Shown: positions 30,002 to 38,230 of the stretch, piece after piece | How positions within the stretch are numbered: the stretch's first letter is position 1 | Layout of the letters: every line of letters starts with the position of its first letter | Assembly (NCBI RefSeq): GCF_945957345.1 | Contig: NZ_CAMFKW010000023.1 | Coordinates: 1-64,000, forward strand | DNA: 64,000 nucleotides | Source: an uncultured Allobosea sp. | Lineage (GTDB): Bacteria > Pseudomonadota > Alphaproteobacteria > Rhizobiales > Beijerinckiaceae | Direction: 5' to 3' | Notes under the pieces: model-generated | Database searches by the model: none | What the model was told of the DNA's origin: nothing | What the model saw: the letters and a program-made list of their open reading frames with translations, nothing else | Translations under genes and position numbers: made by a program

Positions 30002-30670
30002 ATGACGAAGCCCGCCGAAGACACCATTGCCGTCCGCATCGCCAGGGCTCTAGCCGAGCGGATCATCGCCGGAACGATCGAGCCCGGCACCCGGTTGCGG
30101 CAGGACCATGTCGCCGAGGAATTCGAGACCAGCCATGTTCCGGTCCGCGAGGCCTTCCGCCGGCTGGAGGCGCAGGGGCTGGCGATCAGCGAGCCGCGCC
30201 GCGGCGTCCGCGTCGCCTCCTTCGACTTGTCGGAGGTGAAGGAGGTCGCGGCGATGCGTGCTGCGCTGGAGGTGCTGGCCTTGCGCCATGCTGCGCCGCA
30301 TCTCACCGCCGCGATCCTCGACAAGGCAGAGCAGGCCCGGCGCGATTGCGACGCCGCCACCGATGTTCGCGCCTGGGAGGAGGCGAATCGCCGCTTTCAC
30401 CGCACGTTGGTCGCGCCTTGCGGGATGAAGCGCCTGCTCGCGACGATCGACGATCTCCATGCAGCGAGCGCGCGTTTCCTGTTCTCGGCCTGGCGTTCGG
30501 AATGGGAGGCCCGCACCGATCACGACCACCGCGCCATCCTCAACGCCCTGCGCAACGGCGACCTGGAAACCGCGATCGCGACGCTGGCGCGGCATGCCCA
30601 GTGGATCGGCGAGCGCCCGGTCCGCACCGCGTCCGGCGCGACGCGCGGCGCTTTCGCCATCGTCGGGTGA
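30002..30670 (+). CDS. bioR: GntR-family biotin repressor BioR
   Basis: 222 residues. An N-terminal winged helix (LAERIIAGTIEPGTRLRQDHVAEEFETSHVPVREAFRRLEAQGL) and a C-terminal FCD ligand domain (about 80-205) make it a FadR-subfamily regulator. The BioR identity rests on the operator 3 bases before its ATG and a second before bioY. BioR represses biotin synthesis and uptake genes in Alphaproteobacteria. An in-frame TAA lies two codons upstream and no ribosome-binding site is visible, so translation may be leaderless. Confidence 0.9.
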   Translation: MTKPAEDTIAVRIARALAERIIAGTIEPGTRLRQDHVAEEFETSHVPVREAFRRLEAQGLAISEPRRGVRVASFDLSEVKEVAAMRAALEVLALRHAAPHLTAAILDKAEQARRDCDAATDVRAWEEANRRFHRTLVAPCGMKRLLATIDDLHAASARFLFSAWRSEWEARTDHDHRAILNALRNGDLETAIATLARHAQWIGERPVRTASGATRGAFAIVG

Positions 30671-30764
30671 GGGGCGCCCAAGTCGGCCTTGGGGGATGCG
30701 TACAAAGGGCGCGCTTGCCTTTTCCTGCGAGATATGGGCTCTCTCATAGATCAAAGATCAAAAT

Positions 30765-30774
30765 TATAGATAAT
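30765..30774 (+). promoter_or_regulatory. BioR operator before bioY
   Basis: TTATAGATAA, the reverse complement of a variant of the bioR site, lies 25 bases before the bioY ATG. It is embedded in a perfect 12-bp inverted repeat spanning 30757-30782 with a 2-base centre. Confidence 0.88.
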
Positions 30775-30798
30775 TTTGATCGCGACCAAGGAGTGACC

Positions 30799-31365
30799 AT
30801 GACCGATCTCGCCCTCAGCCGCCCGTTCAGCCCGCTGCGGCTGGAAAGCCGCTCGCTCGCCTGGCAGGCCGGCGCCGTGATCGTTGGCAGCCTGCTGCTG
30901 GCGCTGTCCTCGCAGATCAAGGTGCCGATGTATCCGGTGCCGATGACGATGCAGACCTTCGCGGTCACGCTGATCGGCGCGCTCTATGGCTGGCGCCTGG
31001 GTGCGGTCACGGTCATCGCCTGGCTGGCGCAGGGCGCCATGGGCCTGCCCGTCTTTGCCGGTGCCGTCGGTGGCGCGGCCTATTTCGCCGGCCCGACCGG
31101 CGGCTATCTGCTGGCCTTCCCCTTCGCCGCGGCGCTGACCGGCTGGCTGGCGCAGCAGGGCTGGAACGGCGGCCGCGTCGGCCTCGCCTTCGCCGCGATG
31201 CTCGCCGGCAACGCGCTCTGCCTGGTGATCGGCGTGGCCTGGCTCGGCACTCTGATCGGCCTGCCCAAGGCGATCGCGCTCGGTGCGACGCCCTTCATCC
31301 TCGGCGCCATCCTGAAGTCGGCTCTGGCCGCCGCGACGCTGAAGGCTTTCGCGCCGCGCGGCTGA
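30799..31365 (+). CDS. bioY: Biotin transporter BioY
   Basis: 188 residues, six predicted membrane segments. The BioY signature IKVPMYPVPMTMQTFAVTLIGALYGWRLG and GPTGGYLLAFPFAA are both present. It is the substrate-capture membrane protein of biotin uptake; no BioM/BioN energising genes are in the window, so it may work alone or with a shared module elsewhere. AAGGAG lies 5 bases before the ATG. Regulation by BioR is indicated by the operator. A clear terminator follows. Confidence 0.94.
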   Translation: MTDLALSRPFSPLRLESRSLAWQAGAVIVGSLLLALSSQIKVPMYPVPMTMQTFAVTLIGALYGWRLGAVTVIAWLAQGAMGLPVFAGAVGGAAYFAGPTGGYLLAFPFAAALTGWLAQQGWNGGRVGLAFAAMLAGNALCLVIGVAWLGTLIGLPKAIALGATPFILGAILKSALAAATLKAFAPRG

Positions 31366-31390
31366 ACAGCCGAACGATCCGATATCGACG

Positions 31391-31420
31391 ACCCGGCAGG
31401 CTTGGGCCTGCCGGGTTTTT
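31391..31420 (+). terminator. Rho-independent terminator of bioY
   Basis: An 11-bp perfect stem (ACCCGGCAGGC at 31391-31401 with GCCTGCCGGGT at 31406-31416), TTGG loop, then four further T. Confidence 0.92.
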
Positions 31421-31474
31421 GTTGGGCTCTTGGGGCGGTTGCCGAGTCGCGGCGCTATGACGAACCGCAGGCGC

Positions 31475-31651
31475 TTAGCGAATGGCGTTGCCAAACAGGT
31501 CCGTCTGACGAGCCGGCGCGCCGATCCCGGGCTGCATATAGGCCGGCCCGTCGGCCCTGGCCCGGGGAACGCTGTCCTGCGTGACGCAGCCGACCGGCCC
31601 GAGAAGGATAAACATCAAGGTGACGCATCGTTTCAGCACGGCGAACTCCAT
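31475..31651 (-). CDS. Possible small lipoprotein
   Basis: 58 residues. Residues 5-21 form a hydrophobic signal (VLKRCVTLMFILLGPVG) ending in a lipobox-like PVGC with Cys22; the mature part is about 37 residues ending in GAPARQTDLFGNAIR. The -3 residue is Pro, which is unusual for a lipobox. No clear ribosome-binding site is seen. The clean reading of signal plus polar tail argues for a gene, but short length keeps confidence modest. Confidence 0.45.
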   Translation of the reverse strand: MEFAVLKRCVTLMFILLGPVGCVTQDSVPRARADGPAYMQPGIGAPARQTDLFGNAIR

Positions 31652-31792
31652 CGCTGCAGTCCGAAAACGGCACCATGCCGCTTCCTCCGCAAATCCGCTG
31701 TTCGGTTATTCTTCGTACATTTCCGAGGTTGGAAAACTGTCGCTTGGGCAGATCGGCGGCTTCCGTCGTGGCCGTGATCGGTAAGCGAATAA

Positions 31793-31818
31793 GCCCCGCC
31801 AGCTCGGGCCGGCGGGGC
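31793..31818 (-). terminator. Hairpin after mctP
   Basis: GCCCCGCC (31793-31800) pairs with GGCGGGGC (31811-31818) 21 bases past the mctP stop on the minus strand. The following T content is weak. Confidence 0.5.
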
Positions 31819-31838
31819 AATGTCGTTTGGACGGCGGC

Positions 31839-33350
31839 TCAGGACGTGCGCGGAGCATCCTCGAAATCGGCCGCGGCGATCTCGCCCGGCGTCTTGCGCA
31901 GCACCAGCGAGAGCACGACGGCAACGATGATGTTCGCAGCGACCGCGATGATGCCGTTATAGGCGCCGGAACCGAAGATGACCGAGGTCGGCACCCAGGC
32001 GGTCGGGCCCCAGGACAGGTAGGTTCCCAGCCCGAAGCCGACAGCCCAGCCGGCCAGGAGCGCCTCGCCGCTGAACCAGCTCGTGTAGAGGCCGAAGATC
32101 ACCGCAGGGAAGATCTGGATCATCCAGACGCCGCCGAGCAGTTGCAGGTCGAGCGCGAATTTCGTCGGCATGAACACGATCACCGCCAGCGCGCCGACCT
32201 TGACGATCAGGGACATCAGCTTGGCCAGCGTCGCCTCGCGGCCGGGCGACATCTCGGGCTCGACGAAGGGGCGCCAGACATTGCGGGTGAAGGTGTTCGC
32301 CGCGCCGATCGACATCACCGCCGCCGGCACCAGCGCGCCGATGGCGATGGCCGCGAAGCTGAAGCCGGCGAACCAGTCCGGGAACATCTTCAGGAAGAGC
32401 TGCGGCACCGCATCCTGCGGGTTGGCGACCTTGATGCCCGCGGCATGGGCCATGAAGCCCATCAGCGCGATCAGCGCCAGGACCAGCGAATAGGCCGGCA
32501 GCGTCATGGCGTTGCGGCGGATCGCCCGCGGACCCGAGGCCGAGAGCACGCCGGTCATCGAATGCGGATACATGAACAGCGCCATGGCCGAACCGATCGC
32601 CAGTGTGATGAAGGGCGCGATCTGGGCCGGCGAGAGGGTGAGCCCCTGGTTCGGCTTGCCCTCGTAGACCTTCGCCGCCGCATCGAACACAGCGCCGTAG
32701 CCGCCGAGCTTCGCCGGGATGATCACCACCGCCGCGATGACGAAGATGTAGATCATGATGTCCTTGACGAAGGCGATCATGGCCGGGGCTCGCAGGCCGC
32801 TCTTGTAGGTGTAGAGCGCGAGGATGACGAAGGCGATCGTCAGCGGCAGGTGGGACGACAGGCCCTCGCCCTGGAAGCCCAGCGCCTGGATGACCTTTTC
32901 CATGCCGACGAGCTGCAGCGCGATATAGGGCATGGTCGCCAGGATGCCGGTGAAGGCGACCGCGAGCTCCAGCCATTTGTTGCGATAGCGGCCATAGATG
33001 AAGTCCGAGCCGGTGATGTAGCCCTTCTTGTGCGAGACGTTCCACAGCCGCGGCATCGTCAGGAAGATGAAGGGATAGATCAGGATCGTGTAGGGCACGG
33101 CGAAGAAGCCGTAGGCGCCGATGGCGTAGACGACAGCCGGCACGGCGATGACCGTATAGGCCGTGTAGAGATCGCCTCCGAGCAGGAACCAGGTGATCCA
33201 GGAGCCGAAGCGCCGGCCGCCCAAACCCCATTCGTGCAATTCGTCGAGATTGCCGGACTTCCAGCGCGACGCGACAAAGCCCATCACGGTGACCAGCGCG
33301 AAGAACAGGATGAAGACGACCGTCGCCGTCCAGTTGAGGTTGCTGATCAT
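31839..33350 (-). CDS. mctP: Monocarboxylate uptake permease MctP (sodium:solute symporter family)
   Basis: 503 residues with about 13 membrane segments. The SSS-family start (LHEWGLGGRRFGSWITWFLLGGDLYTAYTVIAVPAVVYAIGAYGFFAVPYT) and MALFMYPHSMTGVLSASGP match the MctP group, which takes up lactate, pyruvate, acetate or alanine in rhizobia. The start at 33350 overlaps the DUF3311 stop by 4 bases, the usual arrangement for this permease; the longer ORF to 33581 merely runs through that small gene. Confidence 0.9.
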   Translation of the reverse strand: MISNLNWTATVVFILFFALVTVMGFVASRWKSGNLDELHEWGLGGRRFGSWITWFLLGGDLYTAYTVIAVPAVVYAIGAYGFFAVPYTILIYPFIFLTMPRLWNVSHKKGYITGSDFIYGRYRNKWLELAVAFTGILATMPYIALQLVGMEKVIQALGFQGEGLSSHLPLTIAFVILALYTYKSGLRAPAMIAFVKDIMIYIFVIAAVVIIPAKLGGYGAVFDAAAKVYEGKPNQGLTLSPAQIAPFITLAIGSAMALFMYPHSMTGVLSASGPRAIRRNAMTLPAYSLVLALIALMGFMAHAAGIKVANPQDAVPQLFLKMFPDWFAGFSFAAIAIGALVPAAVMSIGAANTFTRNVWRPFVEPEMSPGREATLAKLMSLIVKVGALAVIVFMPTKFALDLQLLGGVWMIQIFPAVIFGLYTSWFSGEALLAGWAVGFGLGTYLSWGPTAWVPTSVIFGSGAYNGIIAVAANIIVAVVLSLVLRKTPGEIAAADFEDAPRTS

Positions 33351-33523
33351 GCGTCGCTTCCTTCGACCTTGGAGGCCAGCCAGATGAACAGCGACGACAC
33401 CGGGATCAGCACCATCAGGAGCCAGTAGAACAACGGCACCCCCGCAAGTCGCGGTTCGACAGCATTGTAGAGCGGCACCCAGAGGCAGAGGATGCACGGG
33501 ATCAGCAGGAGCAGGTATTTCAT
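33347..33523 (-). CDS. DUF3311 small membrane partner of MctP
   Basis: 58 residues with two membrane helices: YLLLLIPCILCLWVPLYN and PLFYWLLMVLIPVSSLFIWLA. This is the DUF3311 pattern, commonly encoded right before SSS-type monocarboxylate permeases and overlapping them. The partner role is inferred from that context. Confidence 0.85.
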   Translation of the reverse strand: MKYLLLLIPCILCLWVPLYNAVEPRLAGVPLFYWLLMVLIPVSSLFIWLASKVEGSDA

Positions 33524-33794
33524 GGGGGAGCGTCCCGAAGGTGAGGCAGCAAGCGTAGCTTCTGCCTCTCGGTGGAGGCATTCAAGATCGCAGAGCGCCG
33601 GAACGGCGAATATTTGTCACGCTTTCGTCAATAATCCCCCGCAACAGCCGCTCGCTGCCCGGTGACGGTTCGCCGTCGCGTGCAGACATTCGCTCGACCC
33701 AGGCGCGAGGCACCTTCTCGCGGTCGATGGGGCGCCGGATCGAGCCGATCTCCCGTCAGATTCGGTCGACGGCAGCCGAGCGGCGCTTGCCCGC

Positions 33795-33950
33795 TCAGGG
33801 GAGCATCGGTCTCAGGATGTCGTGGAGTCGAAAAGCGGAGATGACGATGAACGCTGCCAGCGCAAGCTCGAGTGTCAAACGGAAACGAACTTGGTTCGTC
33901 GGCTCCTTGGCTGCTGCCCGGCTGCGCCGGAATCGATCGCTGTGTTTCAT
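33795..33950 (-). CDS. Possible small single-pass membrane protein
   Basis: 51 residues from the chosen ATG. A basic N-terminus (MKHSDRFRRSRAAAKEP) is followed by one hydrophobic stretch (LTLELALAAFIVISAF). No family recognised, no strong ribosome-binding site. It lies in an otherwise empty stretch from 33524 to 34164, where I found nothing else convincing. Confidence 0.3.
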   Translation of the reverse strand: MKHSDRFRRSRAAAKEPTNQVRFRLTLELALAAFIVISAFRLHDILRPMLP

Positions 33951-34164
33951 TTCAGCGCGCTCCAGTGGGTGGCCAGCCAGCCGGAACAAGAAGCGCGCCA
34001 GATTGTCCCGTTCCCGTTCGGGATCGGTTCCGGTTCAGGCGGTTCCCGAACGACGGTGCTCAGCTTCGGAGGAGCTATGGCGCGGAGGCGGATTCAGTCT
34101 GCTCAAGGTCGGAAGCGGGCGTTGACCTGCGGTCAAATCACAGCTGCATGTGCCGCTTATGCGC

Positions 34165-34371
34165 TTAGTCGTTGCGAATTTTGTCGATCAATAAAATCAA
34201 TCCGGCGGCGACCAACGTGAAAAGCGCACCGAGAAAAACGATTACCGATATGGCAAACGACTGCTGTTCGTTGCTCCCGAAATGCCTTCCTATCGGATAG
34301 CATAAAAATATTAACGCCGAAGACGCCAATCCAATCTTCGATACAATTTCAATGGTCCTTTGTTTCGCCAA
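34165..34371 (-). CDS. Small membrane protein of unknown function
   Basis: 68 residues. Two hydrophobic segments (IGLASSALIFLCYPIG and FAISVIVFLGALFTLVAAGLILLI) make a helical hairpin in the membrane. Composition is more AT-rich than nearby genes (many AAA/ATT codons). No family recognised. Confidence 0.5.
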   Translation of the reverse strand: MAKQRTIEIVSKIGLASSALIFLCYPIGRHFGSNEQQSFAISVIVFLGALFTLVAAGLILLIDKIRND

Positions 34372-34565
34372 TCAATCCGATCTGTAAGAGATGCTTGTAT
34401 CAAAATTTCCTATCGTTAGTAGATACCTCGATTTTAGATTTTTCGGCCAATGCCTGCAACGGGTCGAAAGCAGACATCCATGTCTCTGCTTCATCGTGCT
34501 TAGGAGAGGGGCTCTCTCCGGCGACGGCCTGCGGAGGCGCGATGGCGGCACGGCCTTTCGCGGAC

Positions 34566-34973
34566 CTAGAGCAGAAAATGCAGTCCGAAGCCGAGGATGA
34601 TGAAGCCGGTCCCGACGACGAGCGCGACGAACTGGGGTTGCAGCCGTGTGCGCTGCTCCGCGAACAGGCTCGCTTTCTCTGCCCTCGACATGCGGTCGCG
34701 GGCCTTGAACTGCTCGGCGAGAACGGAGGGGTGGACGCCGCTCGGGCCATCCTTTTCCAGGTCCATGCGGACGGTGATGAAGACGATGACGAGGCCGAGA
34801 ACGCCGAGCCCGAAATAGCCCACGAGGCGGATGGCGCCGTAGAACACCCCGATGCCGAGGGCAGCGAGGAATGGGAACATGATGTAATCCCATTTCGTGA
34901 AGCGCATGAGCCATCTTGCGGCGCGCCGGAGCGCCTGTCCAGCCGTCGGCTGTTGCTTCGGGATCGAGCGCAA
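34566..34973 (-). CDS. Hypothetical membrane protein
   Basis: 135 residues with three membrane segments: about 32-47, 50-70 and 116-134. A charged amphipathic region in the middle (EQFKARDRMSRAEKASLFAEQRTRLQ) probably faces the cytoplasm. No family recognised. A shorter start at 34907 (MRFTKWDY) is possible. Confidence 0.6.
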   Translation of the reverse strand: MRSIPKQQPTAGQALRRAARWLMRFTKWDYIMFPFLAALGIGVFYGAIRLVGYFGLGVLGLVIVFITVRMDLEKDGPSGVHPSVLAEQFKARDRMSRAEKASLFAEQRTRLQPQFVALVVGTGFIILGFGLHFLL

Positions 34974-35127
34974 ACGGGCCTTTCACCACGGGGGCAGGGT
35001 GGTCGTCGGGGCCGCTCGATCGGCGGCATGAAGGGCAGGGTTGCCCGTTATTGCAAATGCATCTCAATGACAAGTTATTGATTTCATTTGTCTATTGACT
35101 TGATTGAAGCGCCTGCCTACACCCCCG

Positions 35128-35263
35128 GCCATCGGGGAGTAGCGGCGCTCTTGTCGGAGCGCGGTCGCATCAACAGGCTCGCGGCGAGGACCGCGTGGTG
35201 CGATCAGCCGGAGTGTTCCGGCCAAGCGAGACCGTGACGGAGAGACCATGCGGGCCTGGTCTC
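35128..35263 (+). ncRNA. yybP-ykoY (Mn2+-sensing) riboswitch
   Basis: The two conserved elements of this class are present: GGGGAGTAGC at 35134-35143 and CGAGACC at 35227-35233. Between them lie a GCGCTC/GAGCGC stem and a perfect GCCGGA/TCCGGC hairpin (35207-35222). A further GAGACCA/TGGTCTC stem (35242-35248 with 35257-35263) overlaps the expression platform. It lies directly upstream of mntP, the classic target. The exact boundaries and whether control is at transcription or translation are not determined. Confidence 0.85.
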
Positions 35264-35302
35264 GAATTCCGTCCGGTCCTCAGGCCCGCGCACGAGATCA
35301 TC

Positions 35303-35869
35303 ATGTCGCCTGTTTCCATCGCCGTGCTCGCCGTGGGCATGTCCGTCGACGCCCTGCTCGCGTCTCTCGGCCGCGGGGCCGCATCCACCCGTCCACGTTT
35401 CCTGGAAGCGCTGCGAACCGGCGCGATCTTCGGGATCGTCGAGGCGGTCACGCCCTTGATCGGGTGGGCCGCCGGCTTCGCGGCCAGCCAGTATGTCGCC
35501 GCCGTCGATCACTGGATCGCCTTCGTCCTGCTCGGGATCGTCGGCGGCCGCATGGTCTTGCATTCGCTGAAGAGCGCGGCCGAGCGGGCCGAAGCTGTGC
35601 AGGCAACTTCGCTCTGGGCGCTCATGGCGACGGCCGTCGGCACCAGCATCGACGCCATGGCGGTCGGCGTCTCGCTGGCGTTCCTCGACGTCAATATCCT
35701 GGTCGTCGCGCTGGCCATCGGCTTCGCGACCTTCCTGATGTCGACGGGCGGCATGATGGCCGGCAATCTGATCGGCGCGGCGTTCGGGCGCTGGGCGGAG
35801 CGCCTCGGCGGCCTGGCGCTGATCGGGCTGGGCGCCTCGATCCTGTTCAGCCATCTCACGGCGGCCTGA
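35303..35869 (+). CDS. mntP: Manganese efflux pump MntP
   Basis: 188 residues, six membrane segments. The MntP repeats are seen in [17 protein letters not shown] and [17 protein letters not shown], each with the Asp of the presumed Mn2+ path. It exports excess manganese. The ATG at 35303 follows the riboswitch, whose ligand is Mn2+ in characterised relatives, so expression should rise with manganese. Confidence 0.93.
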   Translation: MSPVSIAVLAVGMSVDALLASLGRGAASTRPRFLEALRTGAIFGIVEAVTPLIGWAAGFAASQYVAAVDHWIAFVLLGIVGGRMVLHSLKSAAERAEAVQATSLWALMATAVGTSIDAMAVGVSLAFLDVNILVVALAIGFATFLMSTGGMMAGNLIGAAFGRWAERLGGLALIGLGASILFSHLTAA

Positions 35870-35911
35870 CGATCGGCACCGCTCCGGTAAGGCGGGGCCA
35901 GAGCAGCGACG

Positions 35912-36358
35912 CTAGGCTTCCAGCGCTGCGATCATCTCCACCCGCGTCGCATGCCGGCCGCCTTCGAATGCGGCGCCGAGGAAGGCGTCCACGATTGCGA
36001 GCGCCAGCCCTTCGCCGACCACGCGCGCGCCGAGCGAGAGCATGTTGGCATCGTTGTGCTCGCGGATCATGCGGGCCGAGAACGTATCGGAGCAGACGCC
36101 GCAACGAATGCCCCTGACCTTGTTCGCCGCCATCATGATCCCCTGGCCGGTGCCGCACAGGATGATGCCGAGCCGGCAATCGCCGGAGGCGACGAGCCTT
36201 GCGGCGGCCTCGCCATGCTTTGGATAGGGCGTGCTCTCCGGCGTGGTCGGGCCGATATCCACCACGACCCATCCCTGCGCCGCCACATGCTTCGCGATGG
36301 CCTGCCGGAGCTGGATGGCGGCATGGTCGCTTGAGAGGACGATGCGGTTATTGGTCAT
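35912..36358 (-). CDS. rpiB: Ribose-5-phosphate isomerase B
   Basis: 148 residues. VLSSDHAAIQLRQAI at the N-terminus and IILCGTGQGIMMAANKVRGIRCGVC with the catalytic Cys are family signatures. It interconverts ribose-5-phosphate and ribulose-5-phosphate. The ORF extends to 36424, but the ATG at 36358 starts the conserved sequence. It is convergent with mntP, about 40 bp apart. Confidence 0.94.
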   Translation of the reverse strand: MTNNRIVLSSDHAAIQLRQAIAKHVAAQGWVVVDIGPTTPESTPYPKHGEAAARLVASGDCRLGIILCGTGQGIMMAANKVRGIRCGVCSDTFSARMIREHNDANMLSLGARVVGEGLALAIVDAFLGAAFEGGRHATRVEMIAALEA

Positions 36359-36504
36359 CGCGGAGCAGTCCTTCCGTTTCCCGGAGCGATCTGGGAGCTT
36401 GGTCGCCTTGGAGCAGGCGCGCATGATCGCGTCAATCCGAGGATACGACCTGCCGGACGGGGCGATCTCCGAACGATGCGAGCGCCGATGAAAGCGAAGC
36501 CGTC

Positions 36505-37029
36505 ATGAATAGGATCCGCATCATCAGCCTGGCGGTTGCGCTGACCCTATCGCCTGTCTGCCAAGCCGCGCCCGACATACAGGTCGGCTTCTCGCCGGAA
36601 GGCTCGGCGCGTGCGCTCGTGCTGAAGGTCATCGGCGAGGCACGGCACAGCATTCAGATTCTCGCCTATGCGTTCCAGGCGCAGGACATCATGGATGCAC
36701 TGATCGAGGCGAGGCGGCGCGGGGTCGAGGTTCGCGTGGTCGTCGACAAGGACCGGAACACGGGCAAGGCCAGTAAGGCCGCCATGGATTTCGTGACGCG
36801 CAATGGTGTGGAGCTGCGCACGAACGATCGCTTCCACCTTCATCACGACAAGACGATCATCGTCGACGGCGTCACCGTCCAGACGGGCTCGTTCAATTTC
36901 GCGCCTTCGGCGGAGACGAAGAACTCGGAGAATGTCGTCGTCATCCGCGACATGCCGGAGGTCGCGGCGCAGTATCGGGCCCATTGGCAGTCGCGCTGGG
37001 ATGGCGGCGTGCCTTATCGCGGCCGGTGA
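36505..37029 (+). CDS. Secreted phospholipase-D-family nuclease (Nuc-like)
   Basis: 174 residues. A signal peptide (1-22, ending VCQAA) is followed by a single PLD domain with the HKD motif H114-D-K116...D121 and GSFNFAPSAETKNSEN. One HKD motif and this length fit the Nuc-type endonucleases found on conjugative plasmids and in bacterial chromosomes, which act as dimers on DNA. The periplasmic location makes it likely to degrade incoming or extracellular DNA (inference). It stands alone. Confidence 0.85.
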   Translation: MNRIRIISLAVALTLSPVCQAAPDIQVGFSPEGSARALVLKVIGEARHSIQILAYAFQAQDIMDALIEARRRGVEVRVVVDKDRNTGKASKAAMDFVTRNGVELRTNDRFHLHHDKTIIVDGVTVQTGSFNFAPSAETKNSENVVVIRDMPEVAAQYRAHWQSRWDGGVPYRGR

Positions 37030-37237
37030 CGGGCCAGTCCCGGGGGCACAGAGGCCTGCACGGTCCTGACGGGCGCTGACAGGGTCGTGCATCGCCTCGC
37101 TGCCCGTCTTGCGCGATGCTGACTCGCAAGAACGAGGCTCGGGCGGATCAATTCGCCGGGTCCTGCGTTTCAGCGCGAACCGCCTGTGCGACCGGCTCCG
37201 GCGGCTTTTGTCATGATCAACCGGGGGAGCGACGACA

Positions 37238-38230
37238 ATGAAGGCCCTTTTCGGAGCAGCGACATTCGCTCTTGGCCTCGCCTTGGGCGCCCAGGCCATG
37301 GCCTGCGAGCTTGATCGCCCCTTGAAGATCGCCGGGCTCGACTATGATTCCGCCGCCTTCCATACCGCGGTTGCCGGCGCGATCGCCGAGCGCGGCTTCG
37401 GCTGCAAGGTCGAGCGCGTTCCGGGCGTGATCGCGCCGCTGGTTAACGGCATGGCGCGTGGCGATGTCGACATCGTCATGGAAATCTGGATGGCCAACCC
37501 GGTCGATGCCTGGGTGAAGGCGGCCGAGGCCGGGAAAGTCGAGCCGCTCGGCACGACCTTCCCGGACGCGAGCGAGGGCTGGTTCGTGCCGCGCTATCTG
37601 GTCTCGGGGTCGGATGCCAAGGCGCCGGATCTGAAGACGCCGCAGGACCTCAAGCGCTACAAGGCTTTGTTCGCCGATCCAGAGGAGCCGGGGAAGGGGC
37701 GCTTCTACAATTGCGTTGCCGGCTGGGTCTGCGAGGGCATCAACACCAAGAAGCTCGCGGTCTACGGCCTCACCGAGGACTTCACCAACACCCGCGGCGG
37801 CTCGGGCGAGGCTTTGGTCGCCGCGATCGAGGCTGCACTGAAGCGCAAACGCCCGGTCGTGTTCTATTACTGGGGGCCGAGCTGGCTGCTCGGCGCCTAT
37901 GATCTCGTCAAGCTGGAGGAAGCGCCCTTCGATCCCGCTATCTGGGCCGAGCTCAAGGCGAGCGACAACCCCAAGCGCGCCACCGCCTATCCGACCAGCA
38001 AGGTGGTGATCGGTGCCAATGTCGAGCTGGCGAAGAAGGCGCCGCAGCTCGCCGGCTTCTTCAGGAGCTATGGCACGACCAGCGACGTTACCTCGAAGAT
38101 GCTGGCCGAGGCCCGCGAGAAGGGCGTGACGCCTGAGCAGCAGGCGCTGGTCTTCCTGAAGACGCAGGGCGACATCTGGAAGAAGTGGCTGCCGGCCGAT
38201 GTCGCCAGCAAGGTCGCTGCCAGCTTGTGA
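37238..38230 (+). CDS. Glycine-betaine/choline-type ABC substrate-binding protein
   Basis: 330 residues. A signal peptide (1-22, ending AQAMA) is followed by the OpuAC/ProX-like fold, with IAGLDYDSAAFHTAVAGAIAERGFGCKVERVPG, GDVDIVMEIWMANPVDAWVKA and VFYYWGPSWLLGAYDL, the aromatic-rich part of a quaternary-amine pocket. It would bind betaine, choline or a relative in the periplasm. Its stop overlaps the GTG start of the permease gene. Confidence 0.88.
   Translation: MKALFGAATFALGLALGAQAMACELDRPLKIAGLDYDSAAFHTAVAGAIAERGFGCKVERVPGVIAPLVNGMARGDVDIVMEIWMANPVDAWVKAAEAGKVEPLGTTFPDASEGWFVPRYLVSGSDAKAPDLKTPQDLKRYKALFADPEEPGKGRFYNCVAGWVCEGINTKKLAVYGLTEDFTNTRGGSGEALVAAIEAALKRKRPVVFYYWGPSWLLGAYDLVKLEEAPFDPAIWAELKASDNPKRATAYPTSKVVIGANVELAKKAPQLAGFFRSYGTTSDVTSKMLAEAREKGVTPEQQALVFLKTQGDIWKKWLPADVASKVAASL

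Noticed and set aside
30346-31365. Apparent fusion of an upstream peptide to BioY
   Set aside because: The upstream part is a wrong frame of bioR; the operator, AAGGAG and ATG at 30799 mark the real BioY start.
34077-34220. 47-residue ORF with a strong GGAGGAGCT before its ATG
   Set aside because: No hydrophobic segment or family feature, and it overlaps the 68-residue membrane protein gene on the other strand; the site may be chance.
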